Assembly: GCF_000244875.1 (NCBI RefSeq)
Contig: NC_016791.1
Span: forward strand, 787,501-851,500
Length of the DNA stretch: 64,000 bases
Source of the DNA: Clostridium sp. BNL1100
Lineage (GTDB): Bacteria > Bacillota > Clostridia > Acetivibrionales > DSM-1351
Direction of reading: 5' to 3'
Within the stretch, counting starts at the first letter, position 1. Each line of letters opens with the position of its first letter. This document shows, in pieces, positions 48,428 through 58,070 of this stretch. The notes beneath the pieces are model-generated. The model was not told the origin of the DNA. It searched no databases and saw only the letters and a program-made list of their open reading frames with translations. Both the position numbers and the translations under genes were made by a program.

Positions 48428-51058
48428 TTATTGTTTGGTCATTTTACTATTACTATTCATACCCGTTCTTATAGCTTTATAAATTTGAATGACAACCAGC
48501 GGAACTAATGCCAGAAGAACAATTATTCCCAGATTTTGCAACACATCTGGATTGATTGTAAAGAGGCTTTGGAGCAATGGAACCCAAAGTACCAATCCCA
48601 GCAATGCAACTCCTATAAGCAAAGCACCCCAGAGAAATTTATTTGAAAAAATTCCGACTTTATATATTGGGTACTTGGAGCGGCAGTTGAAGCCATGAAT
48701 CATTCGTGATAAGGCCAGAACAGCAAAAGCCATGGTGCTTGCAAGGGTGGCATCACCTTTGCTTAACCCGTAGTAAAACGCTGCAAGAGTACTGGCGGCA
48801 ATAACCGCACCTTCGAAAAGAACATGGAACAGAAAGCCTTTGTTTAACAGAGGTTCGTTAATATCACGAGGTTTGGAATTCAGCACATCTTTTCTGTAAG
48901 GCTCCAACCCAAGGGCTATAGCGGGCATTGAATCTGTAAGGAGGTTTATAAACAATAAATGCATTGCTGTAAAGGGTAGTGGAAGTGCCAGAATGGACGT
49001 ATACAGAACAGCAAGTATTCCGGCTGTATTTCCTGAAAGCAAGAACTTTATGGAATTTTTAATATTTGTATAAATGCTTCGTCCGTTTGATACTGCCTTA
49101 ACAATAGTAGCGAAATTGTCGTCTACAAGAATCATGGATGCTGCATCCTTTGCTACCTCAGTACCGACTTTTCCCATCGCTACACCAATGTCTGCCTGTT
49201 TCAGGGCAGGAGCATCATTTACTCCGTCTCCGGTCATTGCAACAACGTTTCCCTTGTCCTGCCATGCCTTAACTATTCTTATTTTGTGTTCAGGGGAGAC
49301 ACGGGCATAAACAGAAATATCTTCAACATTATTTCTCAATTCTTCATCTGACATCTTTTCAACTTCAGTACCTTCTACAGCTCTTCCGTTTTCTGCCATT
49401 ATACCGATTTGTCTGGCTATTGCAGAGGCTGTGATTTTGTGGTCACCCGTTATCATTACAGGTTTAATTCCGGCTTTAATACAGTCAGCAACTGCAAGCT
49501 TTGATTCCTCACGGGGAGGATCAATCATTGCAATTAAACCCACAAAAGTAAGATACCTTTCGTCTTCAATAGAAATATTTGTCTGAGAATCAAACTTTTT
49601 ATATGCAAAGGCAAGGACTCTTAAACCTTCGTTGGAAAAGTCCCTGTTTATCCCTTCTAACATTTCTATATCATTCTGGGATATGGGCCTTTCTCCATTT
49701 TCTTCGGCAATATTACTTACTCTGCTGAGGATAATATCGGGAGCACCCTTTGTAAACATCATGTACTGTCCTTCAATGTTATGAAAAGTACTCATAAGCT
49801 TTCTGTCTGAATCAAAAGGGACTTCAGAAAGTCTTGGGTATTCCTTGCGAAGGTCTTCTTCTTCATAGCCGTAATTATTTGCAAGCTTAATAAAAGCCAG
49901 CTCAGTGGGGTCGCCAACGCCCTTATCTCCTGTTATAGTGGCATCGCTTGCCAAAGCACTCATCTTTACAATAGTTCTTTGAAGAGTATCCTCCATTGAA
50001 AGGCCGCTGGATTCCAGAATCTTTGAACCAACGAATACCTTTTCTGCAACCATTTTGTTTTGTGTCAGTGTACCTGTTTTGTCGGAGCAAATTACAGAAA
50101 CGCTTCCAAGGCTTTCTACAGAGTGAAGTTTTCTTATAATTGCATTTTCTTTGGCCATTTTCTGCGTACCTATTGCAAGCACAATAGTAACAATGGAACT
50201 CAGTGCCTCAGGTATGGCAGCAACAGCCAGTGCTATTGCAAACATGAAGGAATCAATAATTGAGTAGCCTCTTAAAACATTTGTTGCAAAAATTATTCCG
50301 CAAAGTATAAGTATGGCAACGGCAAGCTTTTTACCGAATTTATCGAGACTTATCTGAAGTGGAGTTTCCTTGCTTTGAGCCGATTCCATTAAATGTGCGA
50401 TTTTGCCAAGCTCTGTTGACATTCCGATATCTGTTACTGCCACAACGGCCCTACCGTAAGTAATAAGGCTGCCTGTAAACACCATGTTCTTTCTGTCACC
50501 AATAGCAATATCGGTGTCTTTGATAACTTCCGATTCTTTTAGTACACTCTCAGATTCTCCTGTAAGAGAGCTTTCATTAACCTGAAGACTGTAATTTTCT
50601 AGGATTCTTCCGTCTGCGCTTACATAGTCGCCTGCTTCAAGAAGAAGTATATCTCCTACCAAAACTTCACGGGACGGTATTTCAATTTTTTCACTATTCC
50701 TTACGACCTTGGCTATGGGAGATGAAAGTGTTTTTAAGCTGTCAAGGGATTTTTCGGCCTTAAAATGCTGTACCGTGCCTAAAATGGAGTTAAGTATGGT
50801 TACTGCAAAGATTACTATAGCACTTTCATAATCTTTGAGAAACAGAGAAATAATACCCGCAATAAGAAGGATTATTACCAGAAAATCTTTAAACTGACTA
50901 AAAAAAACTTTAAAGAATCCTGCTTTATTCTCAGCTTTTAGTTCGTTAAATCCGTATTGGCCTCTAAGTCGGTCTAATTCTTTATCGGATATTCCTTCCA
51001 TACTGGTGTTAAGTTTTTTCAAAACTTCATCAGTCGACAGGTTGTAGTAATTATTCAT
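48428..51058 (-). CDS. P-type calcium-transporting ATPase (P2A)
   Basis: An 876-residue cation pump. It has the N-terminal cation-ATPase domain, TGES in the actuator, the PEA(L) motif in M4 (AAIPEALSSI), the phosphorylated Asp326 in SDKTGTLT, KGAPD, and the hinge TGDGVNDAPALKQADIG. About ten transmembrane helices are present; the M4 PEALSS and M6 NLLTDSMPA residues fit Ca2+ transport of the SERCA/PMR type. It would export Ca2+ (perhaps Mn2+). ATG after GGGGGAG. Confidence 0.93.
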   Translation of the reverse strand: MNNYYNLSTDEVLKKLNTSMEGISDKELDRLRGQYGFNELKAENKAGFFKVFFSQFKDFLVIILLIAGIISLFLKDYESAIVIFAVTILNSILGTVQHFKAEKSLDSLKTLSSPIAKVVRNSEKIEIPSREVLVGDILLLEAGDYVSADGRILENYSLQVNESSLTGESESVLKESEVIKDTDIAIGDRKNMVFTGSLITYGRAVVAVTDIGMSTELGKIAHLMESAQSKETPLQISLDKFGKKLAVAILILCGIIFATNVLRGYSIIDSFMFAIALAVAAIPEALSSIVTIVLAIGTQKMAKENAIIRKLHSVESLGSVSVICSDKTGTLTQNKMVAEKVFVGSKILESSGLSMEDTLQRTIVKMSALASDATITGDKGVGDPTELAFIKLANNYGYEEEDLRKEYPRLSEVPFDSDRKLMSTFHNIEGQYMMFTKGAPDIILSRVSNIAEENGERPISQNDIEMLEGINRDFSNEGLRVLAFAYKKFDSQTNISIEDERYLTFVGLIAMIDPPREESKLAVADCIKAGIKPVMITGDHKITASAIARQIGIMAENGRAVEGTEVEKMSDEELRNNVEDISVYARVSPEHKIRIVKAWQDKGNVVAMTGDGVNDAPALKQADIGVAMGKVGTEVAKDAASMILVDDNFATIVKAVSNGRSIYTNIKNSIKFLLSGNTAGILAVLYTSILALPLPFTAMHLLFINLLTDSMPAIALGLEPYRKDVLNSKPRDINEPLLNKGFLFHVLFEGAVIAASTLAAFYYGLSKGDATLASTMAFAVLALSRMIHGFNCRSKYPIYKVGIFSNKFLWGALLIGVALLGLVLWVPLLQSLFTINPDVLQNLGIIVLLALVPLVVIQIYKAIRTGMNSNSKMTKQ

Positions 51059-51263
51059 AAGCTCCCCCTTTGATATTTTTACTAATTATAAATAGGTTAA
51101 GCAAAATTGTCCATATATATAATTAATTTCTGCTATTTAAATGGATTGTATTCTAAAGAAATTGGCAAAATTAAGATATAGATAATATGGAAAATTTAAC
51201 AAATGTATGATACAAAGGTTACAACATTTTTAACAAAAAGAAATATAATTATTTTTATCAGTC

Positions 51264-51272
51264 TGATATAAT
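51264..51272 (+). promoter_or_regulatory. Extended -10 promoter of the PQQ-propeller gene pair
   Basis: TGaTATAAT, 62 bases before the first ATG. A -35 hexamer is not evident. Confidence 0.5.
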
Positions 51273-51333
51273 AAGTAGGATATGATGAGTTGCCAAATGT
51301 GGCCAAAATAGTAATTTAAAATGGAGATAGAAA

Positions 51334-53151
51334 ATGAGCAGAAAAAGAGGAAGAAATGTTAATAAGCTGCTTCCCGCGTTAGTTGTTGCTTTATTTGCTT
51401 TATTAGTAGCTATGATAGCAATATACCTGGTTTATATCGGGAAGCTTCCACCAAAAGGTTCAAATAAAACACCGCAGACAGCCACCGAGACAACTGCAAC
51501 TGCGACTGTATCGGTTTCTACAGGGACTGCCACTGGAAATACTCCTACTGAGGAAACAGATAAAGCCCAGCAACCGGCTGAAAGCACCAACCCTGTTGAT
51601 CTTCTGATTTCATGGAAGAACCCGGCAAGCTTTATATCCAAGGCTGCAATGGGGGACGGTTCAATAAAGAAAACATTTAAGGACGGAAATATAAGATACT
51701 GGAGACTTGTAAGCAACAAGGTAACATCAGGCTACAATCCGTCTTACAACCTTGCATTTGGTTCTCCTGAAATGTACTCGGAACTTGAAGGTGTTACCAC
51801 ATTCAGAGGAAATAACTATAGGACAGCTCCTTCATGGGGAAAAGCTGATGTTAAGGAAAAAAAGCTTGAGATAGTGTGGACACATGACATTGGAGCTGTT
51901 TCGGGAGTAGGAAGCTACTGGCCGGGCGCAGGCTGGACAGGACAACCGCTTCTGGCTCACTGGTCGCAGGATGTTCGAAAAGTAATGAACATAAATAATG
52001 CTTTAAAGGACAAGGATCTTGTTGAAGTAATTTATCCGGTATTTGACGGACATGTATATTTCCTTGACATGGAGACAGGAAAAGAATCCAGACCCAGAAT
52101 GAATATAGGGTTTACCGTTAAAGGAACAGGTATGGTTGACCCGAGGGGCTACCCGTTATTCTATACAGGACAGGGACTAAACGAGAATGACGGCAGAAAA
52201 GGTACTTTCAAATACAGGATATTTGATTTGATTCACCAAAAGGAGATATTTTCAATGCCGGGAAATGACCCCGTTGCATTCAGGCAGTGGGGAGCTAACG
52301 ATTCCTCTGCGCTGCTGAACAGGTACACCGATACACTTATTGACTGTGGTGAAAATGGTCTCGTTTACAAGGCAAAGCTTAATACAAAGTTTAATAAGGA
52401 AGCAGGAACAATTTCAATTAATCCTACAATAACAAAATACCGTTACAAGAGTAGCTACAGCTCCGAACAGGGAATAGAAAACTCACCTGCAGTTTACAGG
52501 AACCTCATGTATTTTGCTGATAACGGAGGAACGATACAATGCTTGGACATCAATAAACTTGAACCTGTTTGGATTTATAGGTCAGGTGATGACACCGACA
52601 GTTCCATTACTTTGGAAGAAACTGACGAAGGAGTATTCCTATACACTGCAAATGAGATTGACAAACGAGGAAAATCCGGAGCCAAAGCAAACTGCAACAT
52701 AAGAAAGATTAATGCCATGACTGGAGAGCTTGTATGGCAGAAGGACTATTCCTGTGTTTATCAGAATTATATAAACGGAGGAGCGTTGGCAACTCCGGTG
52801 TTAGGGAAAAATGATATAAGCGATATTGTCATATTCAATGTAGCACTGACAGGCTCTACAAGTGACGGAACCCTTGTTGCACTGGATAAGAAGACAGGTA
52901 AAGAGGTTTGGAAAAGACAGTTGGACGCATACAGTTGGAGTTCTCCTGTAGATTTTATGTCCAAAGACGGAAAGACCTATATGCTGCTTTGTGACTTTAA
53001 AGGATATATGCATTTGATAGACCCGAAAACAGGTGAGGATTTGGATAAAATCTCAGTTGGAGGGAATGTTGAGGCATCACCGTCAGTATACAATGATATG
53101 GCGGTAGTAGGTACCTATGCAAAGAAAATATACGGAGTAAAAATCAAGTAA
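51334..53151 (+). CDS. Membrane-anchored PQQ-like beta-propeller protein, copy 1
   Basis: A 605-residue protein with a basic start, one transmembrane helix (about 12-33) and a Thr/Ala-rich linker (about 45-85). The extracellular part has PQQ-enzyme-like repeats: DGHVYFLDMETGKE, GTIQCLDINKLEPVW, INAMTGELVWQKDY, GTLVALDKKTGKEVW and YMHLIDPKTGEDL. It probably forms a beta-propeller scaffold like BamB or an outer-surface sensor; quinoprotein activity is doubtful since catalytic residues are not evident. A close paralogue follows 23 bases later in the same transcript. Confidence 0.85.
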   Translation: MSRKRGRNVNKLLPALVVALFALLVAMIAIYLVYIGKLPPKGSNKTPQTATETTATATVSVSTGTATGNTPTEETDKAQQPAESTNPVDLLISWKNPASFISKAAMGDGSIKKTFKDGNIRYWRLVSNKVTSGYNPSYNLAFGSPEMYSELEGVTTFRGNNYRTAPSWGKADVKEKKLEIVWTHDIGAVSGVGSYWPGAGWTGQPLLAHWSQDVRKVMNINNALKDKDLVEVIYPVFDGHVYFLDMETGKESRPRMNIGFTVKGTGMVDPRGYPLFYTGQGLNENDGRKGTFKYRIFDLIHQKEIFSMPGNDPVAFRQWGANDSSALLNRYTDTLIDCGENGLVYKAKLNTKFNKEAGTISINPTITKYRYKSSYSSEQGIENSPAVYRNLMYFADNGGTIQCLDINKLEPVWIYRSGDDTDSSITLEETDEGVFLYTANEIDKRGKSGAKANCNIRKINAMTGELVWQKDYSCVYQNYINGGALATPVLGKNDISDIVIFNVALTGSTSDGTLVALDKKTGKEVWKRQLDAYSWSSPVDFMSKDGKTYMLLCDFKGYMHLIDPKTGEDLDKISVGGNVEASPSVYNDMAVVGTYAKKIYGVKIK

Positions 53152-53174
53152 AATTATCAGGGAGTAAATTGAGA

Positions 53175-54992
53175 ATGACTAGATATAAAAGAAGAAGGGC
53201 AACCAACAGACTTAAAGTAATACTGACTATTTTAATACTATCATTGATAACAACAGGTGTCATGATTGGATTAAGCAAAATGAGTAATTCGGGAAAATTA
53301 GGAAATAGTAAAGCTTCCTATGCTGTAAATACTAATGCAAGCGGAAGTCAGAACGAGGTTGAAGAAACTGAGCCCGAGCCTGTAGCTGACCCGATGCCTA
53401 CAGAAATAACAGACCAAAGCAAGTTGAAGACCTCATGGACTACAGAATCAACTTTTGACGGTGCAAAGGCTTTTGCAGAATATGCATTTGATAATGTTTT
53501 AAAAAACGGAACTAAAATGCAAAGCTGGATATTCAGAAACAATACCCCTTTGAAAGAATATACAGTAAAAAACAAGAATAAAATCAGCTTTGGTTCGTCT
53601 GATACATATTCAGACCTTGAAGGTATAACAACGTTCAGAGGAAACAATTATAGAGATAATGCATCATTTGGAACACGTACTGTAAGTCAGAAAAAGCTTG
53701 AGATAGTGTGGAAAAAAACCGGACTTGGGGCTATCTCAGGTGAAGGCAGCTTTTGGCCGGGAACAGGCTGGACAGGGCAACCCCTTATTGTTCATTGGTC
53801 TGAAGACGTGAGAAAGCTGATGAATATTAACAGTGATATGAAGTCTAAGGATCTTGTAGAGGTTATATACCCTACATTGGATGGGAACATATATTTCCTT
53901 GACCTTGAAACAGGTAAGCCCACCAGAAATCCTATAAAAATAGGTTATCCAATAAAAGGAACAGGCATGATTGACCCAAGAGGCTATCCGATTCTTTACA
54001 CTGGAATGGGGATAAATGACAACGGTGGAAAATATAGCGAATACAAATACAGAATTTTTAATCTTCTGAACCAGAAGGAAATGTACTCCATATTCGGCAG
54101 AGATCAGGTTGCATTCAGAGGTTGGGGGGCCAACGATTCTTCTGCAATCTTGGATAAAAAGACAGACACACTTCTTGACTGCGGTGAAAACGGACTTGTA
54201 TACAAGGTCAAAATGAATACAAAATTCGATAAGGCAGCGGGAACCCTTTCAGTAGCACCGCAAATAACTAAGTACCGTTACAGAAGTCCTTATAATGACG
54301 AACAGGGTATAGAAAATTCACCCGCAGTTTATAAAAACTATATGTATTTCTGTGATAACGGCGGTACACTACAATGCCTTGACTTGAATACCATGAAGCC
54401 TGTATGGATATATGAAACAGGTGATGATACCGACAGTTCGATTGTAATAGAAGAAACAAAGGACGGGGTATTCTTATATACTGCAAATCAGGTTGACAAG
54501 CGTGGTGAAAACGGTAAAAACAAGTTTGCTGATTGCAATATAAGAAAAATAAATGCAAAAACAGGTGAGCTTGTCTGGCAGAAAGATTACAAGTGCGTTT
54601 ACAACTACTATATAAACGGCGGTTCACTGGGAACTCCTGTACTTGGTAAAGACGATATAAGCGATATGGTGATATTCAATGTTTGCTTTACTGGTTCCAA
54701 TACTGACGGAAACATGATTGCTCTTGATAAAAAGACCGGTGAGGAAATATGGAACAAAAAGCTGACTGCATATAGTTGGTGTTCTCCCGTTGACTTCAAA
54801 AGCTCTGATGGCAAAACCTATTTGGTTTATACTGATTATGCTGGGTACATGCGTCTGGTTGATCCTATGGACGGAAAAACCCTTGACTCGGTATCTTTAG
54901 AGGGAAATGTTGAATCCTCCCCTGCCATTTACAATGATACTATCGTTGTAGGAAGCTATGCAAAAAAGATATTTGGAATAAAGGTAAAATAA
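53175..54992 (+). CDS. Membrane-anchored PQQ-like beta-propeller protein, copy 2
   Basis: A 605-residue paralogue of the preceding protein with the same layout: basic start (MTRYKRRR), one transmembrane helix (about 15-37), an acidic linker (EVEETEPEPVADP) and propeller repeats such as DGNIYFLDLETGKP, GTLQCLDLNTMKPVW and MIALDKKTGEEIW. Long stretches are nearly identical to copy 1 (DLEGITTFRGNNYRD, WPGTGWTGQP, EQGIENSPAVYKN), while the linkers differ in charge. ATG at 53175 gives the same length as copy 1; an in-frame TTG lies two codons upstream. GGGAG precedes it. Confidence 0.85.
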   Translation: MTRYKRRRATNRLKVILTILILSLITTGVMIGLSKMSNSGKLGNSKASYAVNTNASGSQNEVEETEPEPVADPMPTEITDQSKLKTSWTTESTFDGAKAFAEYAFDNVLKNGTKMQSWIFRNNTPLKEYTVKNKNKISFGSSDTYSDLEGITTFRGNNYRDNASFGTRTVSQKKLEIVWKKTGLGAISGEGSFWPGTGWTGQPLIVHWSEDVRKLMNINSDMKSKDLVEVIYPTLDGNIYFLDLETGKPTRNPIKIGYPIKGTGMIDPRGYPILYTGMGINDNGGKYSEYKYRIFNLLNQKEMYSIFGRDQVAFRGWGANDSSAILDKKTDTLLDCGENGLVYKVKMNTKFDKAAGTLSVAPQITKYRYRSPYNDEQGIENSPAVYKNYMYFCDNGGTLQCLDLNTMKPVWIYETGDDTDSSIVIEETKDGVFLYTANQVDKRGENGKNKFADCNIRKINAKTGELVWQKDYKCVYNYYINGGSLGTPVLGKDDISDMVIFNVCFTGSNTDGNMIALDKKTGEEIWNKKLTAYSWCSPVDFKSSDGKTYLVYTDYAGYMRLVDPMDGKTLDSVSLEGNVESSPAIYNDTIVVGSYAKKIFGIKVK

Positions 54993-55005
54993 TAACGTAC
55001 TAAAT

Positions 55006-55055
55006 AATTGCTTGGATTTATAGCATCTCCTTGTAAAATGCTGATCCAGGCAATT
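55006..55055 (+). other. Terminator-like hairpin after the PQQ pair
   Basis: aattgcttgga pairs with tccaggcaatt (one G-T pair), with an inner agcat / atgct stem. The T-run is poor, so it may be an inefficient terminator. Confidence 0.5.
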
Positions 55056-55255
55056 ATGTTAATTGAGGGATGCAAAGGAATACTGCTGTTTCAGACTTAT
55101 ACGTCTTTAATATCGTATAATTATAAATACTATAAATAATTAAGGAAAAGTTAATAAATTTTGTCTATAAAATGTTACACAAATATATTATAATTAGGTA
55201 AATTTAGTAAATCAGAGGCATGAAAACTCAAAAGAAAACAAATGAGGGAGATATT

Positions 55256-55831
55256 TTGGAGATGAAAATTTTGAAAGAATTATTAGGCTGGGTGGGAACA
55301 ATACTGGGGTCTGTGGTTTTGGCATTGATAGTTATAATTTTTATATTTCAGCCAACCAGCGTAGACGGACATTCAATGGATAATACTTTGCATGATAAGG
55401 AAAAAATAATAATTAATAAGACTCAGAATATATTCCACAGTAAACCAAAATACGGAGACATCGTTATAATTGACAGCAGAGTAGACAGAAAAAGAACCTT
55501 TTGGGACAACGTTATAGATCCTCTCAAATACAATATACTTGTATCAAGGTTTACTGATAATACTCAGCAGGTATTCTGGGTTAAGAGAGTTATAGGTAAG
55601 GCCGGAGACGAATTGCAGTTTAAGGACGGAAAAGTTATCCGTAACGGTATACCGCTTGAAGAACCATACATAAGAGAGCCAATGCTTTATCAATCGGAAA
55701 ATACAATAAAGGTTCCCGATAATGCCGTATTTGTAATGGGGGACAACAGAAATGAAAGTAAGGACAGCAGAATCATAGGCCCTGTACCCCTTGACCATGT
55801 AGTGGGTAAATATTTATTCAAACTAGGCTAA
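55256..55831 (+). CDS. lepB: Signal peptidase I
   Basis: A 191-residue bitopic membrane serine protease. One N-terminal helix (about 12-38) is followed by the catalytic Ser in DGHSMDNTL, the Lys in WVKRVIGKAGDE and the GDNRNESKDSR box. It removes signal peptides from exported proteins such as the SLH, M4 and lipoprotein neighbours. I favour the TTG at 55256 after GAGGGAG; ATGs at 55220 (weak site) and 55262 are alternatives. Acyl-ACP thioesterase follows 24 bases on. Confidence 0.93.
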   Translation: MEMKILKELLGWVGTILGSVVLALIVIIFIFQPTSVDGHSMDNTLHDKEKIIINKTQNIFHSKPKYGDIVIIDSRVDRKRTFWDNVIDPLKYNILVSRFTDNTQQVFWVKRVIGKAGDELQFKDGKVIRNGIPLEEPYIREPMLYQSENTIKVPDNAVFVMGDNRNESKDSRIIGPVPLDHVVGKYLFKLG

Positions 55832-55855
55832 TACATAACAAAACTTGGAGGACTT

Positions 55856-56614
55856 ATGAACCCGCTTTCGATATACAAAAAGAACTATCATGTTGATTAT
55901 GGCGATGCAGATTATTTTAATAGACTAAAACTCAGTTATCTTTTTAACTACTTTCAGAATATTGCAGGCCTCCATTCCGAGAGTGCAAACCTTGGTATAG
56001 GTAAATTACAAAATGAATATGGTGTGGCGTGGGTAATGATTCGAATGATGCTGGATATTAACAGGATGCCCGGTATTAATGAAGATATTTCAATTGAGAC
56101 ATGGCCGGTATCACCTAAGAAAATGATGATAGAAAGAAATTTTATCGTGAGGGATATGAACGGCAATATTCTTGTCAGTGCAATTTCAAGCTGGGTTATA
56201 CTGGATTTGCAGAAGCGTCAGATGGTTAAAATTGATTCCATGATTCCGCCACAGCATCCGGAATTCCTAGAATCAAAAGCAATAGACAGAAAATTTGAAA
56301 AGTTGAAACCGACAGGAGAGTTGCATTCAGTTTACAAAAAACTTGTAGGTTTCAGTGACCTTGATATTAACGGTCACGTAAATAATGCAAAATACATAGA
56401 CTATTTATTAGACTGTTTTTCCATAGATAAGCACGGAAAGTATAGTGTCAAATCGATTCAGATAAATTATGTAAACGAAGCAGTTGCAGGAGATACTATT
56501 TCCTTGTACAAGGATACTTCGGAGATAGACGGCAGCAACAAGAAAGTGTATATTGAAGGAATAAATGAAACGGACGGTAAGGTTCATTTTCAAGCATACA
56601 TTCAGGTGCAATAA
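55856..56614 (+). CDS. Acyl-ACP thioesterase (FatA-type)
   Basis: A 252-residue double hot-dog enzyme. The first domain starts YHVDYGDADYFNRLKLSYL and has the buried helix NIAGLHSESANLG; the second carries the catalytic region DLDINGHVNNAKYIDYLLD with the conserved Asn and His. It releases free fatty acids from acyl-carrier protein, ending fatty-acid synthesis. ATG after TTGGAGGAC. The neighbours are secretion and envelope genes rather than fab genes. Confidence 0.9.
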   Translation: MNPLSIYKKNYHVDYGDADYFNRLKLSYLFNYFQNIAGLHSESANLGIGKLQNEYGVAWVMIRMMLDINRMPGINEDISIETWPVSPKKMMIERNFIVRDMNGNILVSAISSWVILDLQKRQMVKIDSMIPPQHPEFLESKAIDRKFEKLKPTGELHSVYKKLVGFSDLDINGHVNNAKYIDYLLDCFSIDKHGKYSVKSIQINYVNEAVAGDTISLYKDTSEIDGSNKKVYIEGINETDGKVHFQAYIQVQ

Positions 56615-56667
56615 GACAGTACAAATATAACTAGTAAATTACTTTTAAATCCGGGGAGGTCGTTTAT

Positions 56668-57297
56668 ATGAATAATTCAAAGAAACTAAAAACTATTTTG
56701 GCTGTTCTTTTTTGCTTTATAGTAATTTTAGTAATTTTGCTTGTATATGTTGTAGGTCAGTCAAAGGAACCTTCAGTATCTTCAAGTACGGCATCTAATT
56801 CATCAACAACTGCATCACAAACTACTGTGTCACAACCTACCGCATCACAAACAACTTCAGTTACTGAAACAATGGAACTCAAACTTTATTATTATGATGC
56901 TGATGATTATGACAAACCAAAGGAAATCCGTAATATCACTATTGATAAAAAATTGTATGATGATGATTTAACATCTGCAATAAATAATGTTTTGTCTTCT
57001 ACCGACATAAAAATAAACAAGGCCGTTTTGGATGGAAAGAATATTACCATTGATTTGCCCAAAGAGACTGTGAAAAAGTTTAATTCGGGGAGCGCAGGAG
57101 GTATAACCCATACCAACATACTTGCAATGACAGTACTGAATCTTCCGGGGGTTGAACAAATGCAGGTTACTATGGACGGAGAAGCAGGTATTGAGTCTGA
57201 TCATTTCAGCTTTAACGGTACTTTTATTAGACCTGAGGAGGGTAAAAAGTACACTTTCAACCCGTCAGATAATCCGGGAAAGACTTTGGAATTTTAG
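56668..57297 (+). CDS. GerM-domain membrane-anchored protein
   Basis: A 209-residue protein with a transmembrane helix or uncleaved signal (about 8-30), a Ser/Thr/Gln-rich linker (about 33-68) and one GerMN-type domain (about 70-190; LKLYYYDADDY, LTSAINNVLSSTDIKINKAVLDGKNITIDLPK). GerM domains occur in germination and sporulation proteins and in surface lipoproteins. There is no lipobox. ATG after GGGGAGG. It is followed two bases later by the DUF218 gene, so the two are co-translated. Confidence 0.8.
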   Translation: MNNSKKLKTILAVLFCFIVILVILLVYVVGQSKEPSVSSSTASNSSTTASQTTVSQPTASQTTSVTETMELKLYYYDADDYDKPKEIRNITIDKKLYDDDLTSAINNVLSSTDIKINKAVLDGKNITIDLPKETVKKFNSGSAGGITHTNILAMTVLNLPGVEQMQVTMDGEAGIESDHFSFNGTFIRPEEGKKYTFNPSDNPGKTLEF

Positions 57298-57299
57298 TT

Positions 57300-58070
57300 A
57301 TGAAAAATAAATATTTACAGTCATTTTTGTACATATTGGCTGCCGTAGGTATAATGGACACTATAATTATTGCAAAAAGAAGCGGCGGCATGGATATGGG
57401 AATTTTGCTTCCTGCTATTGGAGGCGCTTGTATAATAATATGGGCATTATTTAAAAAAACAGGATTATACATGCGACGACCAAGCTTTTACAGTAAACTT
57501 GTAAAAGTATTTACAGGACTTTTCCTCATTTGGTTGGTTTCTTTTATTATAATAACAGCTGTCATAATAACCTCGGCCATGTCCGACAAGGATCAGAGGG
57601 TTGACAGCGTAATAGTATTAGGTGCGGGGCTTAAAGGCGAAACACCAACTCTGGTTTTGAAGAAGCGACTTGATTATACCTTAGATTATTACAAACTTAA
57701 TCCTGATGTAAAGATAATTGTATCAGGGGGACAGGGTATAGGAGAAACCATAACGGAAGCCGAGGGAATGAAAAGGTATCTGGTTAAGCATAATATACCA
57801 GAAAATGTAATTTTGAAAGAAGAGCGTTCTACCAGTACATATGAAAACATGTTGTATTCTAAAAAAACATATGAAAATACTATTGGAAAGCCTCTTGATA
57901 AAGTAATGATCGTAACCAATGATTTTCATATGTTCAGAGCAAAAATACTTGCAAAAAGGGCCGGACTAAAACCATACGGAATCAGTTCCGGCACTCCATG
58001 GTATATATATCCTAATGTCTGTTTAAGAGAATACTTTGCATTGTTCAAGTCTCTTATTTTAGACAGATAA
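57300..58070 (+). CDS. DUF218 (YdcF/SanA/ElyC-like) membrane protein
   Basis: A 256-residue protein with three N-terminal hydrophobic helices (about 5-25, 32-50, 62-88) and a DUF218 domain: SVIVLGAGLKGETPTLVLKKRL, VSGGQGIGETITEAEGMKRYL, EERSTSTYENM and VTNDFHMFRA. The family binds nucleotide-like ligands and is tied to envelope integrity (ElyC, SanA). It starts two bases after the GerM gene stop, with no strong ribosome site of its own. Its 3' end overlaps the convergent GH95 gene by 12 bases. Confidence 0.85.
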   Translation: MKNKYLQSFLYILAAVGIMDTIIIAKRSGGMDMGILLPAIGGACIIIWALFKKTGLYMRRPSFYSKLVKVFTGLFLIWLVSFIIITAVIITSAMSDKDQRVDSVIVLGAGLKGETPTLVLKKRLDYTLDYYKLNPDVKIIVSGGQGIGETITEAEGMKRYLVKHNIPENVILKEERSTSTYENMLYSKKTYENTIGKPLDKVMIVTNDFHMFRAKILAKRAGLKPYGISSGTPWYIYPNVCLREYFALFKSLILDR

